Positions 32,628-40,542 of a DNA stretch of 64,000 bases are shown here, piece after piece. The position numbers and the translations under genes are program-made. The first letter of the stretch is position 1; the number at the start of each line of letters is the position of its first letter. This DNA is from Simiduia sp. 21SJ11W-1 (GTDB taxonomy: Bacteria > Pseudomonadota > Gammaproteobacteria > Pseudomonadales > Cellvibrionaceae). The notes below the pieces were generated by a model, which ran no database searches, was not told the DNA's origin, and saw only the letters and a list, made by a program, of their open reading frames with translations. The stretch lies in contig NZ_CP090959.1 in assembly GCF_024138675.1 (NCBI RefSeq), forward strand, positions 1,643,501 to 1,707,500, read 5' to 3'.

Positions 32628-33584
32628 ATGGCGGCGTACAGCGGCTACGACATAATCGGCGACGTACACGGGTGTGCACTTGCCCTGGAGCGCCTGCTGG
32701 ATAAGTTAGGTTATACCTCGGTGAACGGTGTGTTTACCCACCCTAGCCGGCAGGCCATTTTTGCAGGCGATATCGTAGATCGTGGGCCCCGGGTGCGCGA
32801 GGCGCTGGCAATCGTTAAAGCCATGTGCGATGCAGGCACTGCACAAATGGTGATGGGTAATCACGAGTTTGATGCCATCGCCTACCACACCCCGGCGCCC
32901 GCTGATTGCGAGCGCAGCTATCTGCGTGATCACACAGAGCGCCACAACCGCTTGATTGCCGAGACCTTGGCGCAGTTTGAAGATCACCCAGAAGAATGGG
33001 CGGCCTACCTCGAATGGTTTAAAGGTTTGCCGTTATTTTTGGAATTTCCGCATTTTCGCGTGGTGCATGCCTGCTGGGATCAGCGGGTAATTGATGAACT
33101 CAAGCAGCGCTATCCCGATCACTGCATTAACGATGCATTTTTAACCGCCGTGGCAGATCCGCAATCGTTTGAGTGGTTGTGTATCAACCGCCTAACCCGC
33201 GGGCGCGATTTGCCGCTGCCAAAAGGCACTGCCATGCGCAGCGCCGAGGGTTTTGAGCGGCGCTCATTCCGGGCGCGTTTTTGGGGTCGTAAACCAAAAA
33301 CCTACGGCGACTTGGCCTTCCAGCCAGACCCATTACCCGCAGCCATTGCGAGCCAGCCCATCAGCGCGGAAGACCATTTAAAAATCACCCGCTACGGCAA
33401 ATCGGAAATTCCGTTATTTGTGGGCCACTACTGGCTTTCCGGCAGGCCTAAGCCCATTGCCGACAATCTGGCCTGCCTTGATTACAGTGCGGTGAAATAC
33501 GGCCGTCTGGTGGCTTATTCCATGGACGATGAAACTCAACTAAGCCCGGAGAAATTTACCTGGGTGAATGTGGATACGCCCTAG
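32628..33584 (+). CDS. Calcineurin-like metallophosphoesterase
   Basis: A 318-residue protein with the full metal-binding set: GDVHG (11-15), GDIVDRG (47-53) and GNHE (77-80), then VVHACWD and VGHYW for the later histidines. The layout resembles PrpA/ApaH-type protein phosphatases and diadenosine tetraphosphatases, but the long insert at about 130-250 (RFWGRKPKTYGDL) is not typical of either, so the substrate is unknown. It follows nadK and its stop is 2 bp before the rhomboid start, implying co-transcription. Confidence 0.88.
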   Translation: MAAYSGYDIIGDVHGCALALERLLDKLGYTSVNGVFTHPSRQAIFAGDIVDRGPRVREALAIVKAMCDAGTAQMVMGNHEFDAIAYHTPAPADCERSYLRDHTERHNRLIAETLAQFEDHPEEWAAYLEWFKGLPLFLEFPHFRVVHACWDQRVIDELKQRYPDHCINDAFLTAVADPQSFEWLCINRLTRGRDLPLPKGTAMRSAEGFERRSFRARFWGRKPKTYGDLAFQPDPLPAAIASQPISAEDHLKITRYGKSEIPLFVGHYWLSGRPKPIADNLACLDYSAVKYGRLVAYSMDDETQLSPEKFTWVNVDTP

Positions 33585-33586
33585 CA

Positions 33587-34465
33587 ATGAGTAACCAATG
33601 GTTTTGTGCAGAGCGGTTGCCGCTCGATGTCAATTTAGCGCCGGTCATAAATGCGCTGCGCGCACGCGCCATTCCCTGCTGGGTGAGTGAAGAGGCGGGG
33701 CGGCAATGCATCTGGTTGCAGGCCCAGGCGCACCTGCCAATATTGGCGGAAATTTTACAAGCCGCCGGGCGCGGTGAGCTGGAGGTTGATAGCGAGCTGG
33801 AGATTGATAGCAAGCCAGCCCCTATGCCGCGCGTTGCCAAAGCCCGGCAGTGGCCGCCGGTTACTTTGTGTCTGCTGGTGTTGAGCGCGCTCGGTGCGCT
33901 GTTGGTGGAGTTTGATCAAGGCAGCACGATTGCCCAGCTTACATTTACCGAAGCCCGCGTGCGCGGCAACGCGCTCTACTTCTCAGACTTGGCCAGCGCC
34001 CTGGAACAGGGCCAGTGGTGGCGTTTACTCACGCCCATGTTTTTGCATTTCGATTTTTTTCACCTGCTCTTTAACAGCCTGTGGGTGTGGGAGTTTGGCC
34101 GGCGCATAGAGTTGCAGCGCAGCGGCTTGTGGTTAATTTCGCTCACCCTGTTTGCCTCGCTCGGTGCCAACTTTATGCAATATGCCATGAGCGGGCCGTC
34201 GTTGTTTGGTGGCATGTCGGGCGTGTTGTATGGCTATGTGGGTTACATACTGGTGTGGGCGCGATTGTGGCCTGCCAAAAGCTTTGGCGTGGCGCCCGGT
34301 ATTCTCGGGTTTATGTTGATTTGGTTGGTGCTGTGTTTTACCGGCGCCGTAGATACGTTTATTGATGGCGAAGTGGCCAATGGCGCGCATCTCGGTGGGC
34401 TGCTGGGTGGTTTGCTGTTTGGTTTTCTTGATGTGTTGCGGGCAAAGCTGCTGGCCCGAAATTAA
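33587..34465 (+). CDS. Rhomboid family intramembrane serine protease
   Basis: A 292-residue membrane protein. A cytosolic N-terminal domain (about 1-85) precedes six hydrophobic segments. The catalytic serine is S211 in FGGMSGVLYGYVGYI and the histidine is H268 in NGAHLGGLLGG. FHLLFNSLWVWEFGRRIE (about 158-175) is the L1 loop motif. This resembles GlpG. It cleaves transmembrane substrates within the inner membrane; the substrates are unknown. Its ATG comes two bases after the phosphoesterase stop. Confidence 0.92.
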   Translation: MSNQWFCAERLPLDVNLAPVINALRARAIPCWVSEEAGRQCIWLQAQAHLPILAEILQAAGRGELEVDSELEIDSKPAPMPRVAKARQWPPVTLCLLVLSALGALLVEFDQGSTIAQLTFTEARVRGNALYFSDLASALEQGQWWRLLTPMFLHFDFFHLLFNSLWVWEFGRRIELQRSGLWLISLTLFASLGANFMQYAMSGPSLFGGMSGVLYGYVGYILVWARLWPAKSFGVAPGILGFMLIWLVLCFTGAVDTFIDGEVANGAHLGGLLGGLLFGFLDVLRAKLLARN

Positions 34466-34481
34466 TTTTAAGGTTCTATAA

Positions 34482-34736
34482 ATGGATTACAAAACCCTGC
34501 TCGATAATTTAACCCCAGAGGTGTACGAAAACCTAAAGCGCGCAATTGAATTGGGCAAGTGGCCCGATGGCCGCGCGCTTACCCAAGAGCAGCGCGCAAC
34601 CTGTATGCAGGCAGTCATCGCCTATGAACACAAGCATTTGCCACCCGAGCAGCACACAGGGTTTATACCGCCTAAGCCGCACCAGCATTGTGGTGAGCCT
34701 GGCGACGACGAACAGCCCGTAACCTGGAAACACTGA
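34482..34736 (+). CDS. DUF1315 (YeaC-like) family protein
   Basis: An 84-residue cytosolic protein. The N-terminal half (LTPEVYENLKRAIELGKWPD, then LTQEQRATCMQAVIAYE) is the conserved DUF1315 region, like E. coli YeaC. The C-terminal His/Pro-rich tail (KPHQHCGEPGDDEQ) could bind metal. Function is unknown. Its TGA overlaps the ATG of the next gene (TGATG), a sign of translational coupling. Confidence 0.88.
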   Translation: MDYKTLLDNLTPEVYENLKRAIELGKWPDGRALTQEQRATCMQAVIAYEHKHLPPEQHTGFIPPKPHQHCGEPGDDEQPVTWKH

Positions 34737-35572
34737 TGCCACGTTTCGAGGGAAGTTTACGTAAAATGGGCGCCCGGTTGGGCGCAGGCAGTGAGGCTGA
34801 AGTGGATTACAGTATGCGGGTGGGTGATGCCTGTGTGCCGTTAAATCCGCTTTTGGGTAAGCCTGTGTCGCTCACCTTTACCGGCACTATCGAATGCATT
34901 CACTGTGCGCGAGTCACTAAAAAAAGTTTTAGCCAGGGTTTTTGTTACCCCTGTTTCCAAAAGCTTGCCCAGTGTGATCGCTGTATTATGAGCCCGGAGC
35001 TGTGCCATTTTGATCAAGGCACCTGCCGCGAACCCGAGTGGGCCGAAACCCACTGCATGACCGATCACATTGTGTACCTTGCCAATTCCTCGGGTTTAAA
35101 AATCGGCATTACCCGCGGCACACAAGTGCCCACGCGCTGGATTGATCAGGGCGCGGTGAGTGCCGTGCCGCTGGTGCGCGTTGCCACCCGTCAGCAAGCG
35201 GGCCTGTTGGAAAGCGCCATGAAAGAACATGTGGCCGATAAAACCAACTGGCGCACCATGCTCAAAAATGCCCAGCCCGAGATTGACATGCACGCCGAAT
35301 TCGAGCGGTTGGCAGAGCTTGCCGAACCCGCCATTTGCGAGCTGCAAGAGCAGTTTGGTTTACAGGCCATTCAGTTGTTGGATGGCTCGGCGGTGCAACA
35401 CATTAACTACCCGGTAGCCCAATACCCGGGCAAAATCACCTCGCACAATGCAGAAAAAACACCGGAAATTGCCGGTGTGTTGCAAGGCATTCGCGGCCAG
35501 TACTGGTTACTGGATACCGGCGTGATTAACCTGCGTAAGTACACAGGCTACCAAGTGTCGTTTTCTTTTTGA
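34736..35572 (+). CDS. DUF2797 family protein with Cys-rich zinc-ribbon-like region
   Basis: A 278-residue cytosolic protein. Cys54, 57, 70, 73, 80, 83, 90 and 97 are arranged mostly as CxxC pairs (CIHC, CYPC, CDRC), consistent with zinc binding. After them, HIVYLANSSGLKIGITR (about 111-127) and the charged VPTRWIDQGAVSAVPLVRV are a GIY-YIG-like core, so a nucleic-acid role is possible. The rest matches the DUF2797 family, whose function I do not know. It is coupled to DUF1315 and is 9 bp from pepN. Confidence 0.85.
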   Translation: MPRFEGSLRKMGARLGAGSEAEVDYSMRVGDACVPLNPLLGKPVSLTFTGTIECIHCARVTKKSFSQGFCYPCFQKLAQCDRCIMSPELCHFDQGTCREPEWAETHCMTDHIVYLANSSGLKIGITRGTQVPTRWIDQGAVSAVPLVRVATRQQAGLLESAMKEHVADKTNWRTMLKNAQPEIDMHAEFERLAELAEPAICELQEQFGLQAIQLLDGSAVQHINYPVAQYPGKITSHNAEKTPEIAGVLQGIRGQYWLLDTGVINLRKYTGYQVSFSF

Positions 35573-35581
35573 GGTAAATTC

Positions 35582-38242
35582 ATGACCGAGCAGCAAGCGC
35601 CCAATGTTATCTATCTGGCCGACTACCAGCCGCCCACCCACTGGATTGATGAAACGCATCTGGATGTAGATATCAAACCCAACGCCACCCGTGTGACCGC
35701 GCGGTTAAAAATCCGCCCCAATGAGGCGCGCGGTGAGCAGACTCTGGTGTTAGACGGTGAAAATCTAGACACCCGGCGCGTGTGCTGGAATGATCGCGCG
35801 CTCGCCCCGGCAGACTACACCATTGAAGGCAGCCAGTTGATTCTAACGGGCATTTCCGAACCCGGCTGGTTGACCACAGAAGTGGTGATAGACCCTGAAA
35901 ACAACACCGCACTCGAAGGCCTTTACCGCTCGCGCACCATGTATTGCACCCAGTGTGAGGCCGAGGGCTTTCGTAAAATCACCTGGTATTTAGACAGGCC
36001 CGATGTGATGAGCGTGTTCACCACCCGCATCGAGGCCGATAAAACCACCTGCCCGGTACTGCTCTCAAACGGTAATTTAGTTGAGGCAGGAGAGGTGGGC
36101 TCGGGGCGCCATTTTGCCGCTTGGCACGACCCCCATAAAAAGCCCAGTTACCTGTTTGCACTGGTTGCAGGCGAGCTTGCCTGTGTGCGTGATGCATATA
36201 CCACAGCCTCTGGCCGCAAGGTTGCCATTGAAGTTTTTGTGGAGCCGAAAGATCTCGATAAATGCGATCACGCCATTGATTCCTTGAAGCGCGCCATGCG
36301 CTGGGATGAAACCGTGTACGGCCGCGAATACGATTTGGACATCTACATGATTGTGGCGGTAGATGACTTCAATATGGGTGCCATGGAAAACAAGGGGCTC
36401 AATATTTTTAACACCTCTTGTGTATTGGCCAACCCGAAAACCACCACCGATGTGGGTTTTCAGCGCGTAGAGGCGGTGGTGGCGCACGAGTATTTTCACA
36501 ACTGGTCTGGCAACCGCGTAACCTGCCGCGATTGGTTTCAATTAAGTTTAAAAGAGGGGTTTACCGTTTATCGCGATGCGCAATTTTCAGCCGACATGAA
36601 TTCGGCAACCGTTAAGCGCATTGAAGATGTAAACCTATTGCGCACTGCGCAGTTTAAAGAAGATGCCGGCCCCTTGGCGCACCCGGTCAGGCCCCCCTCG
36701 TTTATAGAAATATCAAACTTCTACACGCTTACCGTGTACGAAAAGGGCGCCGAAGTGGTTCGCATGCTCGCAACCCTTCTTGGGCCGGAAGATTTTCGCC
36801 GCGCTACAGATTTGTATTTCGAGCGTCACGACGGCCAGGCAGTGACCTGCGATGATTTTGTGCAGGCCATGGAAGATGTGAGCGGGCGCGACTTCACCCA
36901 GTTCAAGCTGTGGTACTCCCAGGCCGGCACGCCAGAGGTGGCGGTGGCGGCGCACTATGATGAAAACGCACAGCAATATCGCCTGCGTTTTAGCCAAAGT
37001 TGCCCACCCACGCCTGAGGCCGACACCAAGGCGCCGTTTCATATTCCCGTGCGTATTGCCCTGCTGGGGGATGCAGGCCAACTGCCGCTGCAACTCAAAG
37101 GCCACACACCTGACGATTTGCCGGCAGACAACACAGAAATGATGCTGGAGCTGACCGAAGCGGAGCAGGAGTTCACCTTTACCGGGGTGAAAGAAGCGCC
37201 GGTTCCGTCATTGCTGCGGGGCTTTTCTGCGCCAGTGAACCTGCGTTACGAATACACAGAGGCCGAGCTGGTTCGCCTGTTAACCGGCGATACGGATTTG
37301 TTCAACCGCTGGAGCGCCTCACAGGAACTGGCTGTGAGTGCGGTAAAAGGCGCGTTACAAACCTTTGATGCCGAGCATGACTTTGCAGGTGCAATTACCC
37401 CAGGTGATGCCTGGGTGGCAGCGCTGGCGGCAAATCTTGAGCATCCCGAACTGGATCCGGCGGTTATGGCGTATATGTTGCAATTGCCCTCTGTAAGCTA
37501 TCTGCACGACCGGTTGCCACAGGCCGATATTTTGGCACTGCATAAAATACGTGAAGCCTTGGTGGCGGCATTGGGCCGGGCTTTGGCCGTGCCACTTTCG
37601 GCCAAGCTCAAGGCCTACGATATCAGCCAGCCCTATGCGGTAAACGCCGAAGCTGTTGCCCAGAGAAGCCTGAGCAATACCGCGCTGTTAATGCTTGCAC
37701 GCGCCGGTGATGCCGAGGCGTTGGCCCAGGCGGTTAGGCGCTACCAGGGTGCAAACAATATGACGGATCAGCTGGCGGCACTGAAGGCCATAGTGGCGGC
37801 TCACCCAGAGCCCGTGGTGCAGGCACACCTTAATGCCTTCTACGCGCAATGGGCCGATGAGGCGCTGGTGGTGAATCAATGGTTAACGCTGCAAGCGAGC
37901 CGCGACGTGCCGCAGGCGCTGGACGATGTTCAGGCGCTTACTGAACACGCCTGTTTCAGTTGGACCAACCCCAACAAGGTGCGTGCGTTGGTGGCAGGCT
38001 TTGCCAGCCAGAATCCGGGGCAGTTTCATCGCGCTGATGGCCGTGGCTACCATTGGCTTGCCGATGTGATTATTCGCCTGAATCAGGCCAATCCGCAGTT
38101 GGCATCGCGCCTGGTCACGCCACTGGCGCAGTGGCGTAAGTTCGGTGAGCGCGGCGCGTTGATGCGTGAGGCGCTAGCGCGTATTAACGGCCAGCCGTTA
38201 AGTAAAGATGTGTACGAGGTGGTGGCCAAGGCATTGGCCTAA
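35582..38242 (+). CDS. pepN: Aminopeptidase N
   Basis: An 886-residue M1-family zinc aminopeptidase. The exopeptidase motif GAMEN lies at 266-270, and the zinc site HEYFHNWSGNRVTCRDW starts with HExxH at 302-306 and E325 as third ligand (LKEGFTVYRD). The N-terminal beta domain, catalytic domain, beta-sandwich and C-terminal helical domain are all present. The length matches E. coli PepN (870). It removes N-terminal residues from peptides in cytosolic protein turnover. It is the last of the nadK-to-pepN run. Confidence 0.96.
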   Translation: MTEQQAPNVIYLADYQPPTHWIDETHLDVDIKPNATRVTARLKIRPNEARGEQTLVLDGENLDTRRVCWNDRALAPADYTIEGSQLILTGISEPGWLTTEVVIDPENNTALEGLYRSRTMYCTQCEAEGFRKITWYLDRPDVMSVFTTRIEADKTTCPVLLSNGNLVEAGEVGSGRHFAAWHDPHKKPSYLFALVAGELACVRDAYTTASGRKVAIEVFVEPKDLDKCDHAIDSLKRAMRWDETVYGREYDLDIYMIVAVDDFNMGAMENKGLNIFNTSCVLANPKTTTDVGFQRVEAVVAHEYFHNWSGNRVTCRDWFQLSLKEGFTVYRDAQFSADMNSATVKRIEDVNLLRTAQFKEDAGPLAHPVRPPSFIEISNFYTLTVYEKGAEVVRMLATLLGPEDFRRATDLYFERHDGQAVTCDDFVQAMEDVSGRDFTQFKLWYSQAGTPEVAVAAHYDENAQQYRLRFSQSCPPTPEADTKAPFHIPVRIALLGDAGQLPLQLKGHTPDDLPADNTEMMLELTEAEQEFTFTGVKEAPVPSLLRGFSAPVNLRYEYTEAELVRLLTGDTDLFNRWSASQELAVSAVKGALQTFDAEHDFAGAITPGDAWVAALAANLEHPELDPAVMAYMLQLPSVSYLHDRLPQADILALHKIREALVAALGRALAVPLSAKLKAYDISQPYAVNAEAVAQRSLSNTALLMLARAGDAEALAQAVRRYQGANNMTDQLAALKAIVAAHPEPVVQAHLNAFYAQWADEALVVNQWLTLQASRDVPQALDDVQALTEHACFSWTNPNKVRALVAGFASQNPGQFHRADGRGYHWLADVIIRLNQANPQLASRLVTPLAQWRKFGERGALMREALARINGQPLSKDVYEVVAKALA

Positions 38243-38386
38243 ACGGGTGCCAGCCCGAGCCTGCTGTGGTAAATTTGTGGGCTAGGTTTCACACCCGAGG
38301 GCACGGCGGCCACCCCCGTTGCGGGTAACCAGCCTGCTGGCCGTTAGATTTAATGAAAAAGTACCGGTGACAAGAAAGGAGCGAGC

Positions 38387-39103
38387 ATGTCCCCCAAGGT
38401 AATTGTTGCAATTTGCAGCGCAGGATTTTTATTGGCTGCAAGCCAGGTGTGGGCACAAAAGCTCTACAAAATAGTGGATGAAAACGGCAATGTAACCTTT
38501 TCCCAGTTTCCCCCCAAGGAAAAATCTGAAAACACCAAAGTGGAAGACGTGCACGTAAAAAGTTCCGGTGGTAAAACGCCGGTGCGCTATGTGGGCACCA
38601 ATGCCTATTGTGGAGATATTCGCCTGCCCACAAGCTACACAGGTTCAAGCCGCCATTCGGAAGAGTACCGCGCGAAATATATGCAATCCAAACTGGATGA
38701 CTGGCGTGAACGTTTGCGTGATATCGAGCAATCCAGCCAAGAGCGTGCGCGCCGTAAACTCAACCAGGGCTCGGGCGGTGGTATTGCCTACAGTGCCAAG
38801 CAAAATAGCCAATACCAGCAAAGTATGGCGCGCGATACCGAGCGCATGCGTGAATTGCGCTGCGCCATCAATTGGGCGGAAGAGCAAAATAGCAGCACAG
38901 CCGAAGTGATTCGCGAAAGCGGCGAAGAAACCCAGCGGTTACAACAGGTGCATGCCGAGCTTGAGCGCAGGATGATTGATCAGTGTGGCCGCGAGCCGCT
39001 GTTAGACCCAACAGACCCGCGCAATGCAAAAGATCGTCGCCAGTGGCGTGCCTGCTCGAAAAAATTCCGCAACGATATGCGCAAAGTAGAGCGCGAACTC
39101 TAG
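38387..39103 (+). CDS. Exported DUF4124 domain protein
   Basis: A 238-residue exported protein. Residues 1-23 form a signal peptide (SAGFLLAASQVWAQ, cleavage after WAQ or near). The DUF4124 domain (about 24-70) has LYKIVDENGNVTFSQFPP, typical of the family. The rest is a charged helical region rich in Arg/Glu/Ser with several Cys (NAYCGDI, RELRCAINW, IDQCGREP). Function is unknown. AAGGAG precedes ATG 38387. It is closed by a terminator-like hairpin. Confidence 0.85.
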   Translation: MSPKVIVAICSAGFLLAASQVWAQKLYKIVDENGNVTFSQFPPKEKSENTKVEDVHVKSSGGKTPVRYVGTNAYCGDIRLPTSYTGSSRHSEEYRAKYMQSKLDDWRERLRDIEQSSQERARRKLNQGSGGGIAYSAKQNSQYQQSMARDTERMRELRCAINWAEEQNSSTAEVIRESGEETQRLQQVHAELERRMIDQCGREPLLDPTDPRNAKDRRQWRACSKKFRNDMRKVEREL

Positions 39104-39142
39104 GGTGTGTTTTAGCCCGTTTTAGCGAATTTTCTAAAAAAT

Positions 39143-39176
39143 AAGCCAGTGAGCCATTAGGCGCACTGGCTTTATT
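39143..39176. terminator. Bidirectional terminator-like hairpin
   Basis: AAGCCAGTG (39143-39151) pairs with CACTGGCTT (39164-39172), followed by TATTCTGTTT. The left side is also A-rich. It separates the DUF4124 gene from the convergent prepilin gene. Confidence 0.65.
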
Positions 39177-39249
39177 CTGTTTGACTTTGGCCTGTACTTT
39201 TTTGCCGTTACCTGCCTGGCCTGTGCTAACTGCTGGCAAGTAAGAGCCC

Positions 39250-39771
39250 TCAATAGCGGCAGCGGGTGGGCAGGTAGGCCAGTTCAATATCTGTCAGGTT
39301 TTCTCCAGCACCCTGCATGCCCTCAGGTACGGCGCTTAAGCCGCACACCCAAGACACAGGGCTTAAGGGGGAGCCTGCCACATACACGGGGTAGAGGGTT
39401 ACCACCTTGCCCGTTTGCCCCTCGGCAATTTTATTGCCTAATTCCAGATGCAATGCGCCGTCTGCCAGCGTTACGGCCGCTAAATAATTGCCCACAATTT
39501 TATCGGGGTTTGGCATACCCAGTGTTTCATTGTTGGCAGGGAATTCCCCCATGAGTTTGTAGTAGGCCACTACCTGCTGCTGGTAATCCTTAACAAGTTC
39601 CAGGCTTTCATCAATTTGCACACGGGTCATGCGGCCCTTGGTGTTGGGAATGGCAAGCGTCACCAATATGGCAATAATGGCGAGCACTATCATCATTTCA
39701 ACCAGGGTAAAACCTGCTTGAACGGGCAGTAAAGGGTGGCTTTTAGCCTGAGGTACAGTTGGTTTGCGCAT
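39250..39771 (-). CDS. Type IV prepilin-like protein
   Basis: A 173-residue prepilin with an unusually long 20-residue leader ending QAG. PilD would cut G20/F21, giving mature FTLVEMMIVLAIIAILVTLAIP with Glu at +5. The C-terminal domain has one Cys pair (WVCGL and PTRCRY) that could form the D-loop. It may be a major or minor pilin or a pseudopilin. No pilus assembly genes are in the window, so it is an orphan pilin. The start and next gene are separated by an 80-bp gap with a GCATAGC/GCTATGC inverted repeat. Confidence 0.88.
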   Translation of the reverse strand: MRKPTVPQAKSHPLLPVQAGFTLVEMMIVLAIIAILVTLAIPNTKGRMTRVQIDESLELVKDYQQQVVAYYKLMGEFPANNETLGMPNPDKIVGNYLAAVTLADGALHLELGNKIAEGQTGKVVTLYPVYVAGSPLSPVSWVCGLSAVPEGMQGAGENLTDIELAYLPTRCRY

Positions 39772-39852
39772 GGCGCTAGCATAGCCGGTTTGCTGAGCTA
39801 TTTCAGCTATGCCAGCACCCCAATGCGCAATGGCGGTGGTGCTTAGTTGTGC

Positions 39853-40404
39853 TTAAGCAACCAATAAATAGCGATCCATCTTTGCCTGAATAGTGGCCTC
39901 AAGTGACTTGGCATCAAAGCGCGAAAGATCTTTTAATAGTGAGGGCTTAACCCGGTGCAAATGCAAAATGGGGGATGACTTGTTTAGCTCCCGCAAGTCT
40001 TTGTTGGTGATCACCGGTAAAAACGGCTCACCTTTGGGCATGCGCTCGGCCACGGCCTTAAGGCCCTGGGCCAAGGGCGTGAACTGGAACTTGCCGGTAC
40101 CGCGATTGCGTTTGCCGAGCATCAAGCCCGATTTACCCAGCGCCTCACCTGGCACAATGAACAGGCCCGTGCGAATAACGGCATCGGCGCAAATGGCTTG
40201 GTAGGTATCGTGGTGGGCATCCTGATTGGGCAACACCAGCAGTTTGCTGTTGTCTGCGGTCACGGGCCAGATGTTATAGTTTGCGTACACCTGTTCTACA
40301 GAGCCTGAAAATACGCACAAAGACGCCTCAAAGCGCTTTAAAAAGTTAACCGCGCGCTCTTTGTAAACTATGCCCGCCAGATTCCATATGAGTTGCTGCG
40401 ACAT
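39853..40404 (-). CDS. Hypothetical protein, unknown family
   Basis: A 183-residue protein starting at ATG 40404, six bases after GGAGG; the GTG just before it is also possible. No signal peptide or membrane segment. A mixed alpha/beta start (LIWNLAGIVYKERAVNFLKRF) is followed by a mid-region with NQDAHHDTYQAICADAV, a basic Gly-rich GKRNRGTGKFQFTPLAQG stretch and a Lys-rich end. I recognise no catalytic motif. It is divergent from the AraC/HDOD gene with a 138-bp gap that could hold shared promoters. Confidence 0.6.
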   Translation of the reverse strand: MSQQLIWNLAGIVYKERAVNFLKRFEASLCVFSGSVEQVYANYNIWPVTADNSKLLVLPNQDAHHDTYQAICADAVIRTGLFIVPGEALGKSGLMLGKRNRGTGKFQFTPLAQGLKAVAERMPKGEPFLPVITNKDLRELNKSSPILHLHRVKPSLLKDLSRFDAKSLEATIQAKMDRYLLVA

Positions 40405-40542
40405 CACCTGCCTCCGTCTAATAAGCTAGAGTGTATGGCAGTCACGTTTACTTCCCCACGACCTAAGGCGCCGAATAAATGATCAATTCCGCCAACTTTC
40501 ATTGCCATTACCGGGCCGGCTTCGGTTCGCAGAGGTGCAGTT

